From: an uncultured Prevotellaceae bacterium
GTDB lineage: Bacteria; Bacteroidota; Bacteroidia; Bacteroidales; Bacteroidaceae
Length of the DNA: 64,000 nt
Direction of reading: 5' to 3'
Assembly (NCBI GenBank): GCA_902799765.1
Contig: CADCBZ010000001.1
Location: 52,961-116,960 of the forward strand
A program made the translations under genes and the position numbers. The notes below the pieces were generated by a model that ran no database searches, was not told where the DNA came from, and was given only the letters and a program-made list of their open reading frames with translations. Position 1 is the first letter of the stretch. Each line of letters starts with the position of its first letter. Shown piece by piece: positions 52,705 through 61,712 of this stretch.

Positions 52705-52723
52705 ATATTAAACATTAAATATT

Positions 52724-54256
52724 ATGCTACAGAACCTAATTCTAAACATTGATGCCGGGACCATTGACTGGTCGAGAGCGCAGTTCGCCCTCACGGCAAT
52801 CTATCACTGGCTCTTCGTGCCCCTGACCCTCGGACTGGCCGTGATCATGGGTATCGTGGAGACCATCTATTATCGTACGAAAGAGCAGTTCTGGAAAGAT
52901 GCCGCCATCTTCTGGCAGAAGCTCTTCGGTATCAACTTCGCCATGGGTGTGGCCACGGGTATCATCCTCGAGTTCGAGTTTGGTACGAACTGGTCGAACT
53001 ACTCCTGGTTCGTGGGCGATATCTTCGGTGCGCCGTTGGCCGTCGAGGGTATCGTGGCCTTCTTTATGGAATCGACCTTCGTGGCCGTGATGTACTTCGG
53101 TTGGAAGAAGGTGTCGCCGGGCTTCCACCTCGCCTCCACCTGGCTGACGGGTCTGGGTGCCACCATCTCCGCGTGGTGGATCCTCGTGGCCAACGCCTGG
53201 ATGCAGTATCCCGTGGGCTGTGCGTTCAACCCCGACACGATGCGTAACGAGATGGTGAGCTTCGCCGAGGTGGCCCTCTCGCCCTTCGCCATCAGCAAGT
53301 TCTGTCACACGGTGACCTCCGCGTGGATCATCGGTGCCGTGTTCTGTGTGGGTGTGTGCAGCTGGTATATGCTGAAGCGCCGTGAGCCGCGCCTGTCGAT
53401 CGAGAGTATGAAGATTGGTGCTGCCGTGGGTCTGGTAGCCGCCCTGCTCGCTGCCGCAACCGGTCATAAGTCCGCCCAGGACGTGGCTGCCGTCCAGCCT
53501 ATGAAACTCGCTGCCATGGAAGCCCTCTATGACGGTGGCAACGGTATCGGTCTGAAGGTGATCGAAGGTATCGAGGTGCCGAAGGCCCTCTCTTTTATGG
53601 CGACTAACGATTTCGAAGGCTATGTGCCAGGCATCAACAATATCCTAAACGGCTACACCACCCCTGACGGCCAGGTGGAGCCCTCTATCGACGAGAAGAT
53701 CGAGCGGGGCAAGCAGGCCATCGCCGCCCTCGCCGCCTATCGCCAGGCGAAGCACGAAGGGGCCGAGGAAGCTGTGATCAACGCGCAGCTCGCCCTTCTG
53801 AACGAGAACATGCCGTACTTCGGCTATGGCTATATCCGCGACAAGGAAGATGTGGTGCCGCCTATCGCCGTGAACTTCTGGGCGTTCCGTGTGATGGTGG
53901 GACTGGGCGGCTTGTTCATCCTCTTCTTCGCCGTCGTGCTGGCCGGTGCCTACGGTTGGCCGAAGGCCCTGTGGCGCGACCGTTCGATTACCAGTCTGCC
54001 GAAGTGGCACTACTGGATCGCCATCGCCCTCATCCCGTTGGGCTATATCGCCTCTGAGAGCGGATGGCTCGTGGCTGAGTTCGGTCGTCAGCCCTGGACC
54101 ATCCAGAATATGCTGCCCACGTGGGCCGCTGTCAGCGACCTCCAGTCGGGGAGTGTGATGATCACGTTCTTCCTGTTCCTCCTGCTGTTCACCACGATGC
54201 TCGCGGTTGAGATTAATATTCTCCTCAAGCAGATCAAAAAGGGGCCAGAAAGTTAA
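52724..54256 (+). CDS. cydA: Cytochrome bd oxidase subunit I
   Basis: 510 residues with the CydA helices and heme ligands in order: SRAQFALTAIYHWLFVPLTL (His for b595), FCHTVTSAWIIGAVF (His for b558), a Q-loop region (about 250-350) and AEFGRQPWTIQNMLPTW (GRQPW motif). It oxidises quinol and reduces oxygen, for respiration at low oxygen or protection of anaerobic metabolism. CydB follows after 55 bp, with the shared 32-bp element in the gap. Confidence 0.96.
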   Translation: MLQNLILNIDAGTIDWSRAQFALTAIYHWLFVPLTLGLAVIMGIVETIYYRTKEQFWKDAAIFWQKLFGINFAMGVATGIILEFEFGTNWSNYSWFVGDIFGAPLAVEGIVAFFMESTFVAVMYFGWKKVSPGFHLASTWLTGLGATISAWWILVANAWMQYPVGCAFNPDTMRNEMVSFAEVALSPFAISKFCHTVTSAWIIGAVFCVGVCSWYMLKRREPRLSIESMKIGAAVGLVAALLAAATGHKSAQDVAAVQPMKLAAMEALYDGGNGIGLKVIEGIEVPKALSFMATNDFEGYVPGINNILNGYTTPDGQVEPSIDEKIERGKQAIAALAAYRQAKHEGAEEAVINAQLALLNENMPYFGYGYIRDKEDVVPPIAVNFWAFRVMVGLGGLFILFFAVVLAGAYGWPKALWRDRSITSLPKWHYWIAIALIPLGYIASESGWLVAEFGRQPWTIQNMLPTWAAVSDLQSGSVMITFFLFLLLFTTMLAVEINILLKQIKKGPES

Positions 54257-54261
54257 TTTTA

Positions 54262-54293
54262 GCAACGGACTACAGGACGTAAGGATTTTTTAG
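54262..54293 (+). repeat. Shared 32-bp element between cydA and cydB
   Basis: Same 20-base core GCAACGGACTACAGGACGTA as at 44598-44629, followed by AGGATTTTTTAG. It begins 5 bp after the cydA stop. Possible processing or attenuation element; the T6 end resembles a terminator without a clear stem. Confidence 0.75.
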
Positions 54294-54311
54294 CAAAAAA
54301 CAATTACAATT

Positions 54312-55460
54312 ATGACATACGAATTTCTTCAACACTATTGGTGTTTTATCGTTTCCTTGCTGGGTGCGTTATTAGTCTTCCTGCTGTTTGTGCAGGGCGC
54401 CAACTCCGTCGCCAGTTCGTTAGGTCAGACGGCAGAGGGGCGTCGCCTCGTGTATAACTCCACCGGGCGCAAGTGGGAGTTCACCTTCACCACGCTCGTG
54501 ACCTTCGGCGGTGCGTTCTTCGCCTCGTTCCCCCTATTCTACTCCACCTCGTTCGGCGGTGCCTACTGGCTGTGGATGATCATCCTCTTCACCTTCGTGT
54601 TGCAGGCCGTGAGCTACGAGTTCCAGAACAAGATCGGCAACATCCTCGGCCCGAAGACCTTCCAGTTTTTCCTGACGTTGAACGGTATTCTGGGGCCGTT
54701 GCTCTTAGGCGGTGCCGTGGCCACCTTCTTCGAGGGGTCGAACTTCATCGTGGCAAAGGACAACCTGATCGATGCGGGTGCCGTGACGCCCATCATCTCC
54801 TCCTGGGCGAATGCCTCGCACGGCCTCGACGCCCTGCTTAACCCCTGGGTGCTCGTGCTGGGTTTCGCCGTGGTGTTCCTCGCCCGCGTGCTGGGCATCC
54901 TCTATGTGATGAACAATGTGGCTGACGAGGGCATCCGTTCGCGTGGCACTGGGCGCCTCATCGCAGCCGCCGTGCCTTTCCTCGTGCTCTTCGTGGCCTA
55001 TCTCATCCACCTGTTGCTGAAGGAGGGCTTCGCCTACAACCCCGCGACGGGCGTGATCTTCATGGAGCCGTATAAGTATCTTACCAACTTCCTTGACATG
55101 TGGTATCTCACCGTCGTGCTGTTGATCGGTGTGGTGCTCGTGCTCTTCGGTATCGGCAAGACCATCTTCTCGAAGGGTTATGTGGGCGGCATCTGGCCTG
55201 CCGGCATCGGCACCGTGCTCACCGTGCTCGCGCTGCTGCTCTGCTGCGCCTGGAACAACACAGCCTACTATCCCTCGACCGCCGACCTGCAGTCGTCGCT
55301 CACGCTGCAGAACTCCTGTTCGAGTGAGTTTACGTTGCATACGATGTTCTACGTGTCGCTGCTCGTGCCCTTTGTGCTGGCGTATATCGTGTACGCGTGG
55401 CGTGCTATTGACAGCAAGAAGCTGACGAAAGAGGAGCTCGAAAGCGATCATGCCTACTAA
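54312..55460 (+). CDS. cydB: Cytochrome bd oxidase subunit II
   Basis: 382 residues and about eight to nine membrane helices. LLGALLVFLLFVQGANSVAS at the start, LNGILGPLLLGGAVATFFEG, and a C-terminal helix (TMFYVSLLVPFVLAYIVYAW) fit the CydB of Bacteroidetes, which is often longer than the Proteobacterial form. It pairs with CydA in the inner membrane. A strong intrinsic terminator follows its stop. Confidence 0.93.
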   Translation: MTYEFLQHYWCFIVSLLGALLVFLLFVQGANSVASSLGQTAEGRRLVYNSTGRKWEFTFTTLVTFGGAFFASFPLFYSTSFGGAYWLWMIILFTFVLQAVSYEFQNKIGNILGPKTFQFFLTLNGILGPLLLGGAVATFFEGSNFIVAKDNLIDAGAVTPIISSWANASHGLDALLNPWVLVLGFAVVFLARVLGILYVMNNVADEGIRSRGTGRLIAAAVPFLVLFVAYLIHLLLKEGFAYNPATGVIFMEPYKYLTNFLDMWYLTVVLLIGVVLVLFGIGKTIFSKGYVGGIWPAGIGTVLTVLALLLCCAWNNTAYYPSTADLQSSLTLQNSCSSEFTLHTMFYVSLLVPFVLAYIVYAWRAIDSKKLTKEELESDHAY

Positions 55461-55468
55461 CCCCACCC

Positions 55469-55496
55469 CCCCGCCCCAACCGGCGGGGATTTTTTA
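55469..55496 (+). terminator. cydB: Intrinsic terminator of the cyd operon
   Basis: CCCCGCC (55469-55475), a 6-base loop, GGCGGGG (55482-55488), then ATTTTTTATTT. A 7-bp GC stem with a T-run, 8 bp after the cydB stop. Confidence 0.9.
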
Positions 55497-56042
55497 TTTA
55501 AACAAATCGTCTAAGTAAGTGTAGAACTCGGGATCCTCTCCTACGACGACCTTTGCGATCTTGCCTTCAGGATCGATCACCACCTTCGTGGGGAAGCCCT
55601 CTATCTGATAGAGCTGTCCCAGCGTCGGCAGGTAGTCGTCGCTGCAACGCACGTGGAGCCAAGGCAACTCATACTTTTCTACTGCCGCTTGCCATTTCTT
55701 CTCCGTATCACGACAGTCGATGCCTAATATCTCCATCTTGTCCTTATGCTTGGTATAGGCCTCCTTCATGGCAGGGATGCCACGGATACACCACACGCAC
55801 CACGAACCCCAGAAGTCGAGCACCACATATTTCCCTCGCAAAGAAGAGAGTTTCCGGGGATTGCCCTGCAGATCGGGCAGTTCGAAGTCGGGTGCCAGTC
55901 CGTCGTCAGTCGTTTCCGCTGTTGTCGTCTCTGTCGTCTGTGCCGCCTCCGCTGTCTTGGGTTTATTCGCACAGGCTGCCACGAGCGACATCGTCACCAT
56001 GAGCAGCATCATCGTTAAGCATGTTTTCTTCATTTTTCTCAT
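55494..56042 (-). CDS. TlpA/ResA-like thioredoxin-fold lipoprotein
   Basis: 182 residues with a signal peptide and lipobox (SLVAAC, lipidated Cys24), a Thr-rich linker, and a thioredoxin-like domain: PDFELPDLQGNPRKLSSLRG, then VVLDFWGSWCVWCIRGIPAM with the redox pair Cys82-Val-Trp-Cys85. Such proteins reduce periplasmic disulfides, for instance in cytochrome maturation. It stands alone on the minus strand, convergent with cydB. Start ATG at 56040-56042; an internal ATG three codons on is possible. Confidence 0.92.
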   Translation of the reverse strand: MRKMKKTCLTMMLLMVTMSLVAACANKPKTAEAAQTTETTTAETTDDGLAPDFELPDLQGNPRKLSSLRGKYVVLDFWGSWCVWCIRGIPAMKEAYTKHKDKMEILGIDCRDTEKKWQAAVEKYELPWLHVRCSDDYLPTLGQLYQIEGFPTKVVIDPEGKIAKVVVGEDPEFYTYLDDLFK

Positions 56043-56054
56043 ATTTTTGTGTTA

Positions 56055-57365
56055 CTATTGAAATTTCGATAATTTATCGAGGCAGTATTGTCGGAAGTCG
56101 GTCCAGCGGTAGTAGGGGCCGCTGACGGGCGTGAGGGGCAACGTGGCCTCCTCTTCGTTGAGCAGCACCTTGAAGAGCACGTCGGGATCCTTGGGATGGC
56201 TGCGGTAGAAGATGAACTGCAGGTTGCAGCCCATGGGGAAGACGCTGGAGCACCACCAGCCTTTCTCTTCGAGTTCGTCGAGGTTGTCGGTCTCGAGATC
56301 GAAGCCATTGACGCCGATGAGACAGACGAGGGGCAGGAGCACCGTCTCATGGCCGAAGCGCAGTTGGGCACCAGGGCGGTCGAGGCGGATGCAGCTGTCG
56401 GCATCGGCAATGAGCTGGCGCAGGAGATAACGCTGGCTATAGGGCTGGCGACCGCCGTTGAGTTTGCAGGCGCCATGCTGGATGTACCAGAGGGCATTGT
56501 CGATCTGCCACATCAGGTAGAGTTCGTCGGTGTCGAAGAGGCTCATCAGATAGGTGTTCTGATTGTAATTGATGTTCAGCTGGAAGAGGCCCATCTTCAT
56601 GAGGTAGTAGCTGAACTGCTCTTCATCGATGACCTCTTTCACGATATCGGGATTCTTGAAGATGAACTCCATCAGACGGGTGTTACCCAGGCGGGGAGCG
56701 GTATAGGCATTGTAGGCTTTCTTCGCCTCGGGCGTCATATAATGGCGCAGCTGACGATCCTGGTGGTTCATGTACCACTGGTTACGCTTGGAGGACTGCA
56801 TGTTGATCTTCAGCTGGGGGCACACCTGGAGCATCTGCAAGAGGCACGAGCCCATGGACTCGATGCAACGGGGCACCACCGTGCTGACGCCACTGACCGT
56901 GGCGCCCGGGCACAGCACCTCAGGGAACCGCTCTGCCATGCGCTGGCCGATCTGCTGGAGCTGTCGCTTGCCATAGCCCGTGAGTTCACCCCAACGGTTC
57001 TCGGTGTTCTGCATGATGATATTCATCTCGTGGAGCACCTTCTGTCCTTCGGGTGTCAGCTCTTCGAGACTGTCGGCCTCGAGCATCATCATATAAGGAA
57101 TGTCGTAGCCGCTGCGGCTGCTGATGTAACGCGAGCCATGACGACCATAGTGGGAGATATAGAAGGGTTTCTTGCCTTCGGGCGACGGTGTGAGCGGTTT
57201 GGTGATACTGTCAGGATAGATATGGTAGTTGCAGGAGGCATACGACGGGGCCTTCTGAATCAACTGCATCACCTGGGGCTGGGCCGATACAAAGGGAATA
57301 GTGAATAGTGAATAGTGAATAGTGAGCAGTGTCACTATTAAGTATCGTATCTTATTCTTCTTCAT
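56055..57365 (-). CDS. Histidine acid phosphatase (MINPP-like), intact
   Basis: 436 residues with a signal peptide, then the catalytic SHYGRHGSRY (nucleophile His76 of RHGxR) and the second motif LRFGHETVL (His339, Glu340, in place of the classic HD/HAE). This branch-2 histidine phosphatase hydrolyses phosphomonoesters such as inositol phosphates in the periplasm. Its signal peptide core LLTIHYSLFTIPFVSA is partly encoded by a GTGAATA repeat (57296-57333). It overlaps the upstream pseudo-enzyme gene by 4 bp (ATGA), so the two are coupled. Phytate is a plausible but unproven substrate. Confidence 0.87.
   Translation of the reverse strand: MKKNKIRYLIVTLLTIHYSLFTIPFVSAQPQVMQLIQKAPSYASCNYHIYPDSITKPLTPSPEGKKPFYISHYGRHGSRYISSRSGYDIPYMMMLEADSLEELTPEGQKVLHEMNIIMQNTENRWGELTGYGKRQLQQIGQRMAERFPEVLCPGATVSGVSTVVPRCIESMGSCLLQMLQVCPQLKINMQSSKRNQWYMNHQDRQLRHYMTPEAKKAYNAYTAPRLGNTRLMEFIFKNPDIVKEVIDEEQFSYYLMKMGLFQLNINYNQNTYLMSLFDTDELYLMWQIDNALWYIQHGACKLNGGRQPYSQRYLLRQLIADADSCIRLDRPGAQLRFGHETVLLPLVCLIGVNGFDLETDNLDELEEKGWWCSSVFPMGCNLQFIFYRSHPKDPDVLFKVLLNEEEATLPLTPVSGPYYRWTDFRQYCLDKLSKFQ
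57296..57333 (-). repeat. GTGAATA repeat encoding part of a signal peptide
   Basis: Four to five 7-base units (plus strand GTGAATA) read on the minus strand as TIHYSLFTI, the hydrophobic core of the phosphatase signal peptide. Confidence 0.8.
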
Positions 57366-58702
57366 TTCTTCCTGGTTTTAGCGTTTAACCTACGATTCTC
57401 ATAGCGGTACATCTTTCGCAGATAGTAACGCTTCACTTCTTTCCAATGATAATAGGGCGCACAGTCGCTCTCGATCGGCAGGCGCGCCTCATGTCCGTTC
57501 AGGAGCACCTTGACCAGCACGTCGGGGTCGCCAAACTCACTGCGGTAGTAGATCATCTCTATGCTACCACCCAAAGGGGCAATGCGGTAGTTGGCCCATC
57601 CGTAAGCTTCGAGCGAATCGAGGTTCTCGGTATGCAGGCCATAGCCGTCGAGATCCATCAGACAGGCGAGGGAGAGCACCACGGGGGCATGGGTATAGCG
57701 CAGGTGCATCAGGGGGGTGTCACGTTTCATCGCACTGTCGCCCATGTGCATCATGTTACGCAGCAAGGCGCGCTGCAGGTAAGCCTGATAGCCGCCGTTG
57801 AGGGTACAGCCGCCGTAGTTGACATAGTGCCACGCGTTCTGCTTCCGCCAGTGGCGATGGATCTCCTGGGGCGTGAAGATGTCGTAGAGCGTCACGATGC
57901 CGGCGATGTTGGTATGCTGTACGTCACTGGCCAGGATAAAGAGCTTTTTGCTCAGCGCATCAGCGTCGAGGTAAGAGATGACATAGTTCTGGTCGTTGAA
58001 GAGGGCCCCCATCAACCGGCCGTCGTCGGAGTTCAGAAGTCGGAACCGCTCGTAACGGGCCATCGTCAACGAGTCGAGCCGCTGGTCTGTGAGTTGTTTG
58101 TCCTCAGGATCCAAAAAAGCCTTTTCATTCTGCGATGCCTTACTTCTGGCAATGAGGGGCTGCTGCATGGCTGACAGCTGGAGCAGGCCTTCCTGCATGG
58201 TGAGGATGCAACGGTTCTCGACAATGCTCCGTACGCTGTAGTAGCCATCCGGCGTGAACATCTCAGGGAAGCGCTCCACCAGCTGCTTTACAAAGGCCCT
58301 ACTCTGTTGGGCACCCTTCTCGGTGAGTTCGCCGTAGCGGTTCTTGGCATCGTCGCACAGCAGACGGATGCGACGGAACACATCCTTTCCCAGCGGCGTA
58401 AGTTTGCCGAGGCTGTCGGCCTTGGCGAAGATGGCGTAGGTGTCGGTATAATACTCATGTTTGTCGAGGTAATAGGCACCTGGGCAACCATAATGATTGA
58501 TGTAGAAAGGTTTCTTGCCTGCGGGCGGCGGGGTGTCCTTATAGGATTTATCGATGGAACGGGTATAGAACATGCCAGCCGCACGGTTGATGTCGGCCTT
58601 TATCTCCTTGGCAATCTCCGTCTGCGCCTGTACAGACACAGCTGCCAGCGCGGAAAAAGTGATGCCCAAAATCCGTCTTACTCTCACTGATAATAGATTC
58701 AT
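57362..58702 (-). CDS. Inactive histidine-phosphatase paralogue (pseudo-enzyme)
   Basis: 446 residues, with a signal peptide (ILGITFSALAAVSVQAQ), collinear with the neighbour at 56055-57365 (KKPFYINHYG..., LTPLGKDVFRRI, NRYGELTEKG, VKVLLNGHEARLP). The catalytic RHGxR is replaced by Cys73-Pro-Gly-Ala-Tyr77 and the second site reads THAPV: His338 kept, Glu replaced by Ala339. It lacks the nucleophile His and both Arg, so phosphatase activity is not expected. The frame is otherwise intact and conserved in length, so a binding or regulatory role is likelier than decay. A promoter -7 box TATCTTTG (58737-58730) lies 28 bp upstream. Confidence 0.83.
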   Translation of the reverse strand: MNLLSVRVRRILGITFSALAAVSVQAQTEIAKEIKADINRAAGMFYTRSIDKSYKDTPPPAGKKPFYINHYGCPGAYYLDKHEYYTDTYAIFAKADSLGKLTPLGKDVFRRIRLLCDDAKNRYGELTEKGAQQSRAFVKQLVERFPEMFTPDGYYSVRSIVENRCILTMQEGLLQLSAMQQPLIARSKASQNEKAFLDPEDKQLTDQRLDSLTMARYERFRLLNSDDGRLMGALFNDQNYVISYLDADALSKKLFILASDVQHTNIAGIVTLYDIFTPQEIHRHWRKQNAWHYVNYGGCTLNGGYQAYLQRALLRNMMHMGDSAMKRDTPLMHLRYTHAPVVLSLACLMDLDGYGLHTENLDSLEAYGWANYRIAPLGGSIEMIYYRSEFGDPDVLVKVLLNGHEARLPIESDCAPYYHWKEVKRYYLRKMYRYENRRLNAKTRKK

Positions 58703-58738
58703 GTATATCTGTTAATAGAATTCTTGGTGCAAAGATAC

Positions 58739-58773
58739 AAAAATTCCGCGAAACTTGGAAAGGTTTCGCGGAA
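58739..58773 (-). terminator. Intrinsic terminator of the symporter gene
   Basis: TTCCGCGAAAC (58744-58754) and GTTTCGCGGAA (58763-58773) form an 11-bp stem with an 8-base loop; on the minus strand it is followed by TTTTT (58743-58739). It lies about 30 bp after the symporter stop and just upstream of the pseudo-phosphatase promoter. Confidence 0.9.
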
Positions 58774-58802
58774 AATTTATCATCAACAGGGGTTTAACCT
58801 TA

Positions 58803-60326
58803 TTAATTATAGCACTCGAAGATGGTATCGACGGTCTGCTGGGGGAGTTTCTTGGTGAAGAGACTGACGAGCCAGACCACAGGGAAGCCACCCACCATGG
58901 CGATGGCGCCACAGTTGATCGGGTTGATGGGGTTGCCGATGAGCATGTTGACCACCGTGAGACCCACACCCCAGATGAAGCAGGCCCAGACAGCGGTGGT
59001 GGTGACCCCACGCCAGTAGAGACCCAGCATGAACGGTGCGAGGAAAGCACCAGCCAGAGCGCCCCACGAGATGCCCATGAGCTGAGCGATGAACGTAGGC
59101 GGATTCAAGGCGATGAGCAGGGATATGGCGATGAAGAACATGATGAGCACGCGCATCACCACAACCTTACGACGCTCGACCTTCTCGGAGACGATATCAT
59201 CGATGGCGCCGTCTTCCACCTCACCAGGCAGTGACTTCTTGTCACGATAGATGAGGTCGAGGGTCATCGTGGAACTGGAGGTGAGTACCAGTGAGGCGAG
59301 GGTTGACATCGAGGCAGAGAGCACCAGCAGCACCACGAGGGCGATGAGCACATCGGGCAGGGTGACCAGCATCGCAGGCACGATCGAGTCGAAGGCGATC
59401 TTACCTGTGGCGGGGTTGATCACGGGGTCGTAGAGTCGTCCGAAGCCGCCGAGGAAATAGCAACCGCCTGCCACGATGAAGGCGAAGATGGTAGAGATGA
59501 CGGTGCCGCGCTTGATGGCCGCCTCGTCGGTGATGGAATAGAACTTACCCACCATCTGGGGCAGTCCCATCGTGCCTAAGGAGGTGAGGACGATCACGCC
59601 CAAGAGCCCCCATGGGTCAGGTCCGAACCAGGTAGCGAAGCCGCCATTCACGGCTGGGTCAGCATCAGAGGGGATCAGCGCGAGTTTATCGACAGCTGCC
59701 ACGAGTCCGCCCTGTGCATTGAGGACAGCGAGGATCACGGCTACGATGCCGAAGAGCATGATGATACCCTGGATGAAGTCGTTCATCGCCGTGGCCTTAT
59801 AGCCGCCAAGGATGACATACACCGCCGTGAGGATCGACATGATGACCACACAGTACTCATAGGGGATGTTGAAGCCCATCTCGAAGAGGCGGGAGATGCC
59901 GCTATACACACCAGCGGTATAGGGGATCAGGAACACGAAGGCGATGACGGAGGCGGTGACGCGCAGGCCCTGATCGGCAAAACGGGTGCCGAAGAAGTCG
60001 GGCATCGTGCGCGACTCGATATGCTGGGTCATCAGCTTCGTGCGACGCCCCAAGAGTATCCACGCGAGGAGGGAGCCGATCACGGCATTACCGATACCGA
60101 TCCAGGCGGAGGAGAGTCCGTATTTCCAACCAAACTGTCCTGCGTAGCCCACGAAGACCACGGCAGAGAAATAAGAGGTACCAAAGGCGAAGGCCGTGAG
60201 CCAGGGGCCTACGGCACGACCGCCCAATACGAATCCATCAACACTACTGGCCTGTTTACGGGTATAGAGACCCACCCCAATCATCACGGCCAGGAAAATT
60301 AAAGTTAGAATTACCTTGATAAACAT
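58803..60326 (-). CDS. Sodium/solute symporter (SSS family, PutP-like)
   Basis: 507 residues with about thirteen membrane helices. The SSS signature parts GGRAVGPWLTAFAFGTSYFS near the start, GWKYGLSSAWIGIGNAVIGS and FGTRFADQGLRVTASVIAFV resemble sodium/proline symporters; the Na+ site Ser/Ala pattern appears in VLLVLSASMSTLASLVLTSS. The exact solute (proline, pantothenate, other) cannot be fixed. It starts 17 bp after the porin stop and lies in the same direction, so the two may be co-transcribed. A strong terminator follows. Confidence 0.9.
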   Translation of the reverse strand: MFIKVILTLIFLAVMIGVGLYTRKQASSVDGFVLGGRAVGPWLTAFAFGTSYFSAVVFVGYAGQFGWKYGLSSAWIGIGNAVIGSLLAWILLGRRTKLMTQHIESRTMPDFFGTRFADQGLRVTASVIAFVFLIPYTAGVYSGISRLFEMGFNIPYEYCVVIMSILTAVYVILGGYKATAMNDFIQGIIMLFGIVAVILAVLNAQGGLVAAVDKLALIPSDADPAVNGGFATWFGPDPWGLLGVIVLTSLGTMGLPQMVGKFYSITDEAAIKRGTVISTIFAFIVAGGCYFLGGFGRLYDPVINPATGKIAFDSIVPAMLVTLPDVLIALVVLLVLSASMSTLASLVLTSSSTMTLDLIYRDKKSLPGEVEDGAIDDIVSEKVERRKVVVMRVLIMFFIAISLLIALNPPTFIAQLMGISWGALAGAFLAPFMLGLYWRGVTTTAVWACFIWGVGLTVVNMLIGNPINPINCGAIAMVGGFPVVWLVSLFTKKLPQQTVDTIFECYN

Positions 60327-60343
60327 TTCTATATTCTAAATTA

Positions 60344-61456
60344 TTAAAATGCGACCTGGACTTGGGCTTGGAGCCAATCATAATCGTTTGTACTGATCTT
60401 GTCGCCACAGAGGCAGCGGGTGTATTGCAGCTGCACACGGCACTTCTTATAGTACCAGTACTGCACGCCGATGGTGAGGTTGGTCTGATCCCAGCCATCC
60501 ACCTTCGAGTTACGGTTGAAGGTCTCACCACTCGCCACGATGTCGAGGGCATCCACCACAGGAACACAGACCGTGGCATAACCACCGTAGCTATTCACGT
60601 CGCCATCCTTACCACCGAGCCACTCGGCACGGATGCTGGCAGGGCGCGCCTCCTTATATTTACTACCTGTATAGGGAGCGGTCTTATACTCGCCACCGAT
60701 GCTGTAACGATTACGCTTGTAGTTGTCGCCCACCTTGATGTCAGGGTTCCAGGCGGCTGTATTCACGGCGCAGCCCGTGCCGAGATAGCCTGATGCCACG
60801 AAGCGCAGGCCGTCCATGGGTCGCACCTCGAGTTTGGCGATGAAGTCTTTCTGGTTGTTCAGGTCTTTACGGTTGATACCCTGACCGCTCATCAGGGCCA
60901 GGTCGTAATGGAGCACCCCTTTGAACAGGTCGCCAAAGATCTGCAATCCCATGTCACGGCCATAGTTCACGCCGTTCAGGGGGTCGGGGCCCTCGCCTGC
61001 CAGATAGAGCACGGCCTGTGAATAGACGTCGATCAGCTCCAACTGTGTGGGCGACAGTGGATTCTCCATCGAGAAAGCGGTCTTGAACTGTCCCAGACGG
61101 ACGGTGAGTTCATTGTTCTTAGACAGGCGGTAGTCGGTGTAGAACTCCTGTACCACACTTGAGAAATCATGCATAAACAAGAACGACCATCTGTCGGTGA
61201 TGCGTGCCTTTGCCCATAGCAGGGTGCGTTTAAGGTTGTAGGCGTTGGTGGCCTTGTTGTTAGGGTTCTGGTACGACCAGCCGGCTTGGGCATAGCCACT
61301 GAGTGTAATACGGCTGGACAGTTCTTTAAGCCATTCTGGTTTCTCTTTCTTTTTTTCTGGTTGTTGATCGGGTTGGGTTTCGCCCATGGCAGCAACGCTG
61401 CTGAACACTGCCATCATCACTGCCAGTGTCCGAAGTTTGCAAGTTATACGTTTCAT
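60344..61456 (-). CDS. Outer-membrane porin (phosphate-selective porin O/P type)
   Basis: 370 residues with a signal peptide (LAVMMAVFSSVAAMG), a short Lys/Glu-rich linker (QPEKKKEKPEWLKE), then an antiparallel beta-barrel pattern: ITLSGYAQAGWSYQNPNNKA, RITDRWSFLFMHDFSS, LTVRLGQFKTAFSMENP, YDWLQAQVQVAF at the C-terminus with the terminal Phe. This is the OprO/OprP-like porin seen in Bacteroidetes. It heads a two-gene unit with the symporter. Substrate specificity is not certain. Confidence 0.87.
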   Translation of the reverse strand: MKRITCKLRTLAVMMAVFSSVAAMGETQPDQQPEKKKEKPEWLKELSSRITLSGYAQAGWSYQNPNNKATNAYNLKRTLLWAKARITDRWSFLFMHDFSSVVQEFYTDYRLSKNNELTVRLGQFKTAFSMENPLSPTQLELIDVYSQAVLYLAGEGPDPLNGVNYGRDMGLQIFGDLFKGVLHYDLALMSGQGINRKDLNNQKDFIAKLEVRPMDGLRFVASGYLGTGCAVNTAAWNPDIKVGDNYKRNRYSIGGEYKTAPYTGSKYKEARPASIRAEWLGGKDGDVNSYGGYATVCVPVVDALDIVASGETFNRNSKVDGWDQTNLTIGVQYWYYKKCRVQLQYTRCLCGDKISTNDYDWLQAQVQVAF

Positions 61457-61495
61457 TTTGTCATAAAATTAAGAAATTTGTTGTTCTTGCGGCGG

Positions 61496-61527
61496 CAAAA
61501 GTACAATTTTTCTTTCAAACTGACAAA
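61496..61527 (-). promoter_or_regulatory. Promoter of the porin gene
   Basis: Minus-strand TTTG (61527-61524) and TACTTTTG (61503-61496), spacing 20 bp, about 40 bp upstream of the ATG. Confidence 0.6.
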
Positions 61528-61672
61528 ACAAATGCTAAAAAAGTTTGGAGATTCGAAGAATTTTCATCATAAAAACAGCTAAAAATTTGGTTTTTCGCGC
61601 GATTTGCAGTATCTTTGAGACTAGTTCTCGAAGGTACTCTCGTTCGAAAATAAAAGAAAAACGCTTTTTTTC

Positions 61673-61703
61673 TTTGTATTTTACTCACTTATTCGTATCT
61701 TTG
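61673..61703 (+). promoter_or_regulatory. Promoter of the DUF1599 gene
   Basis: TTTG (61673-61676) and TATCTTTG (61696-61703), spacing 19 bp, 9 bp upstream of the ATG at 61713, so a very short leader. Confidence 0.75.
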
Positions 61704-61712
61704 CACCCGATT

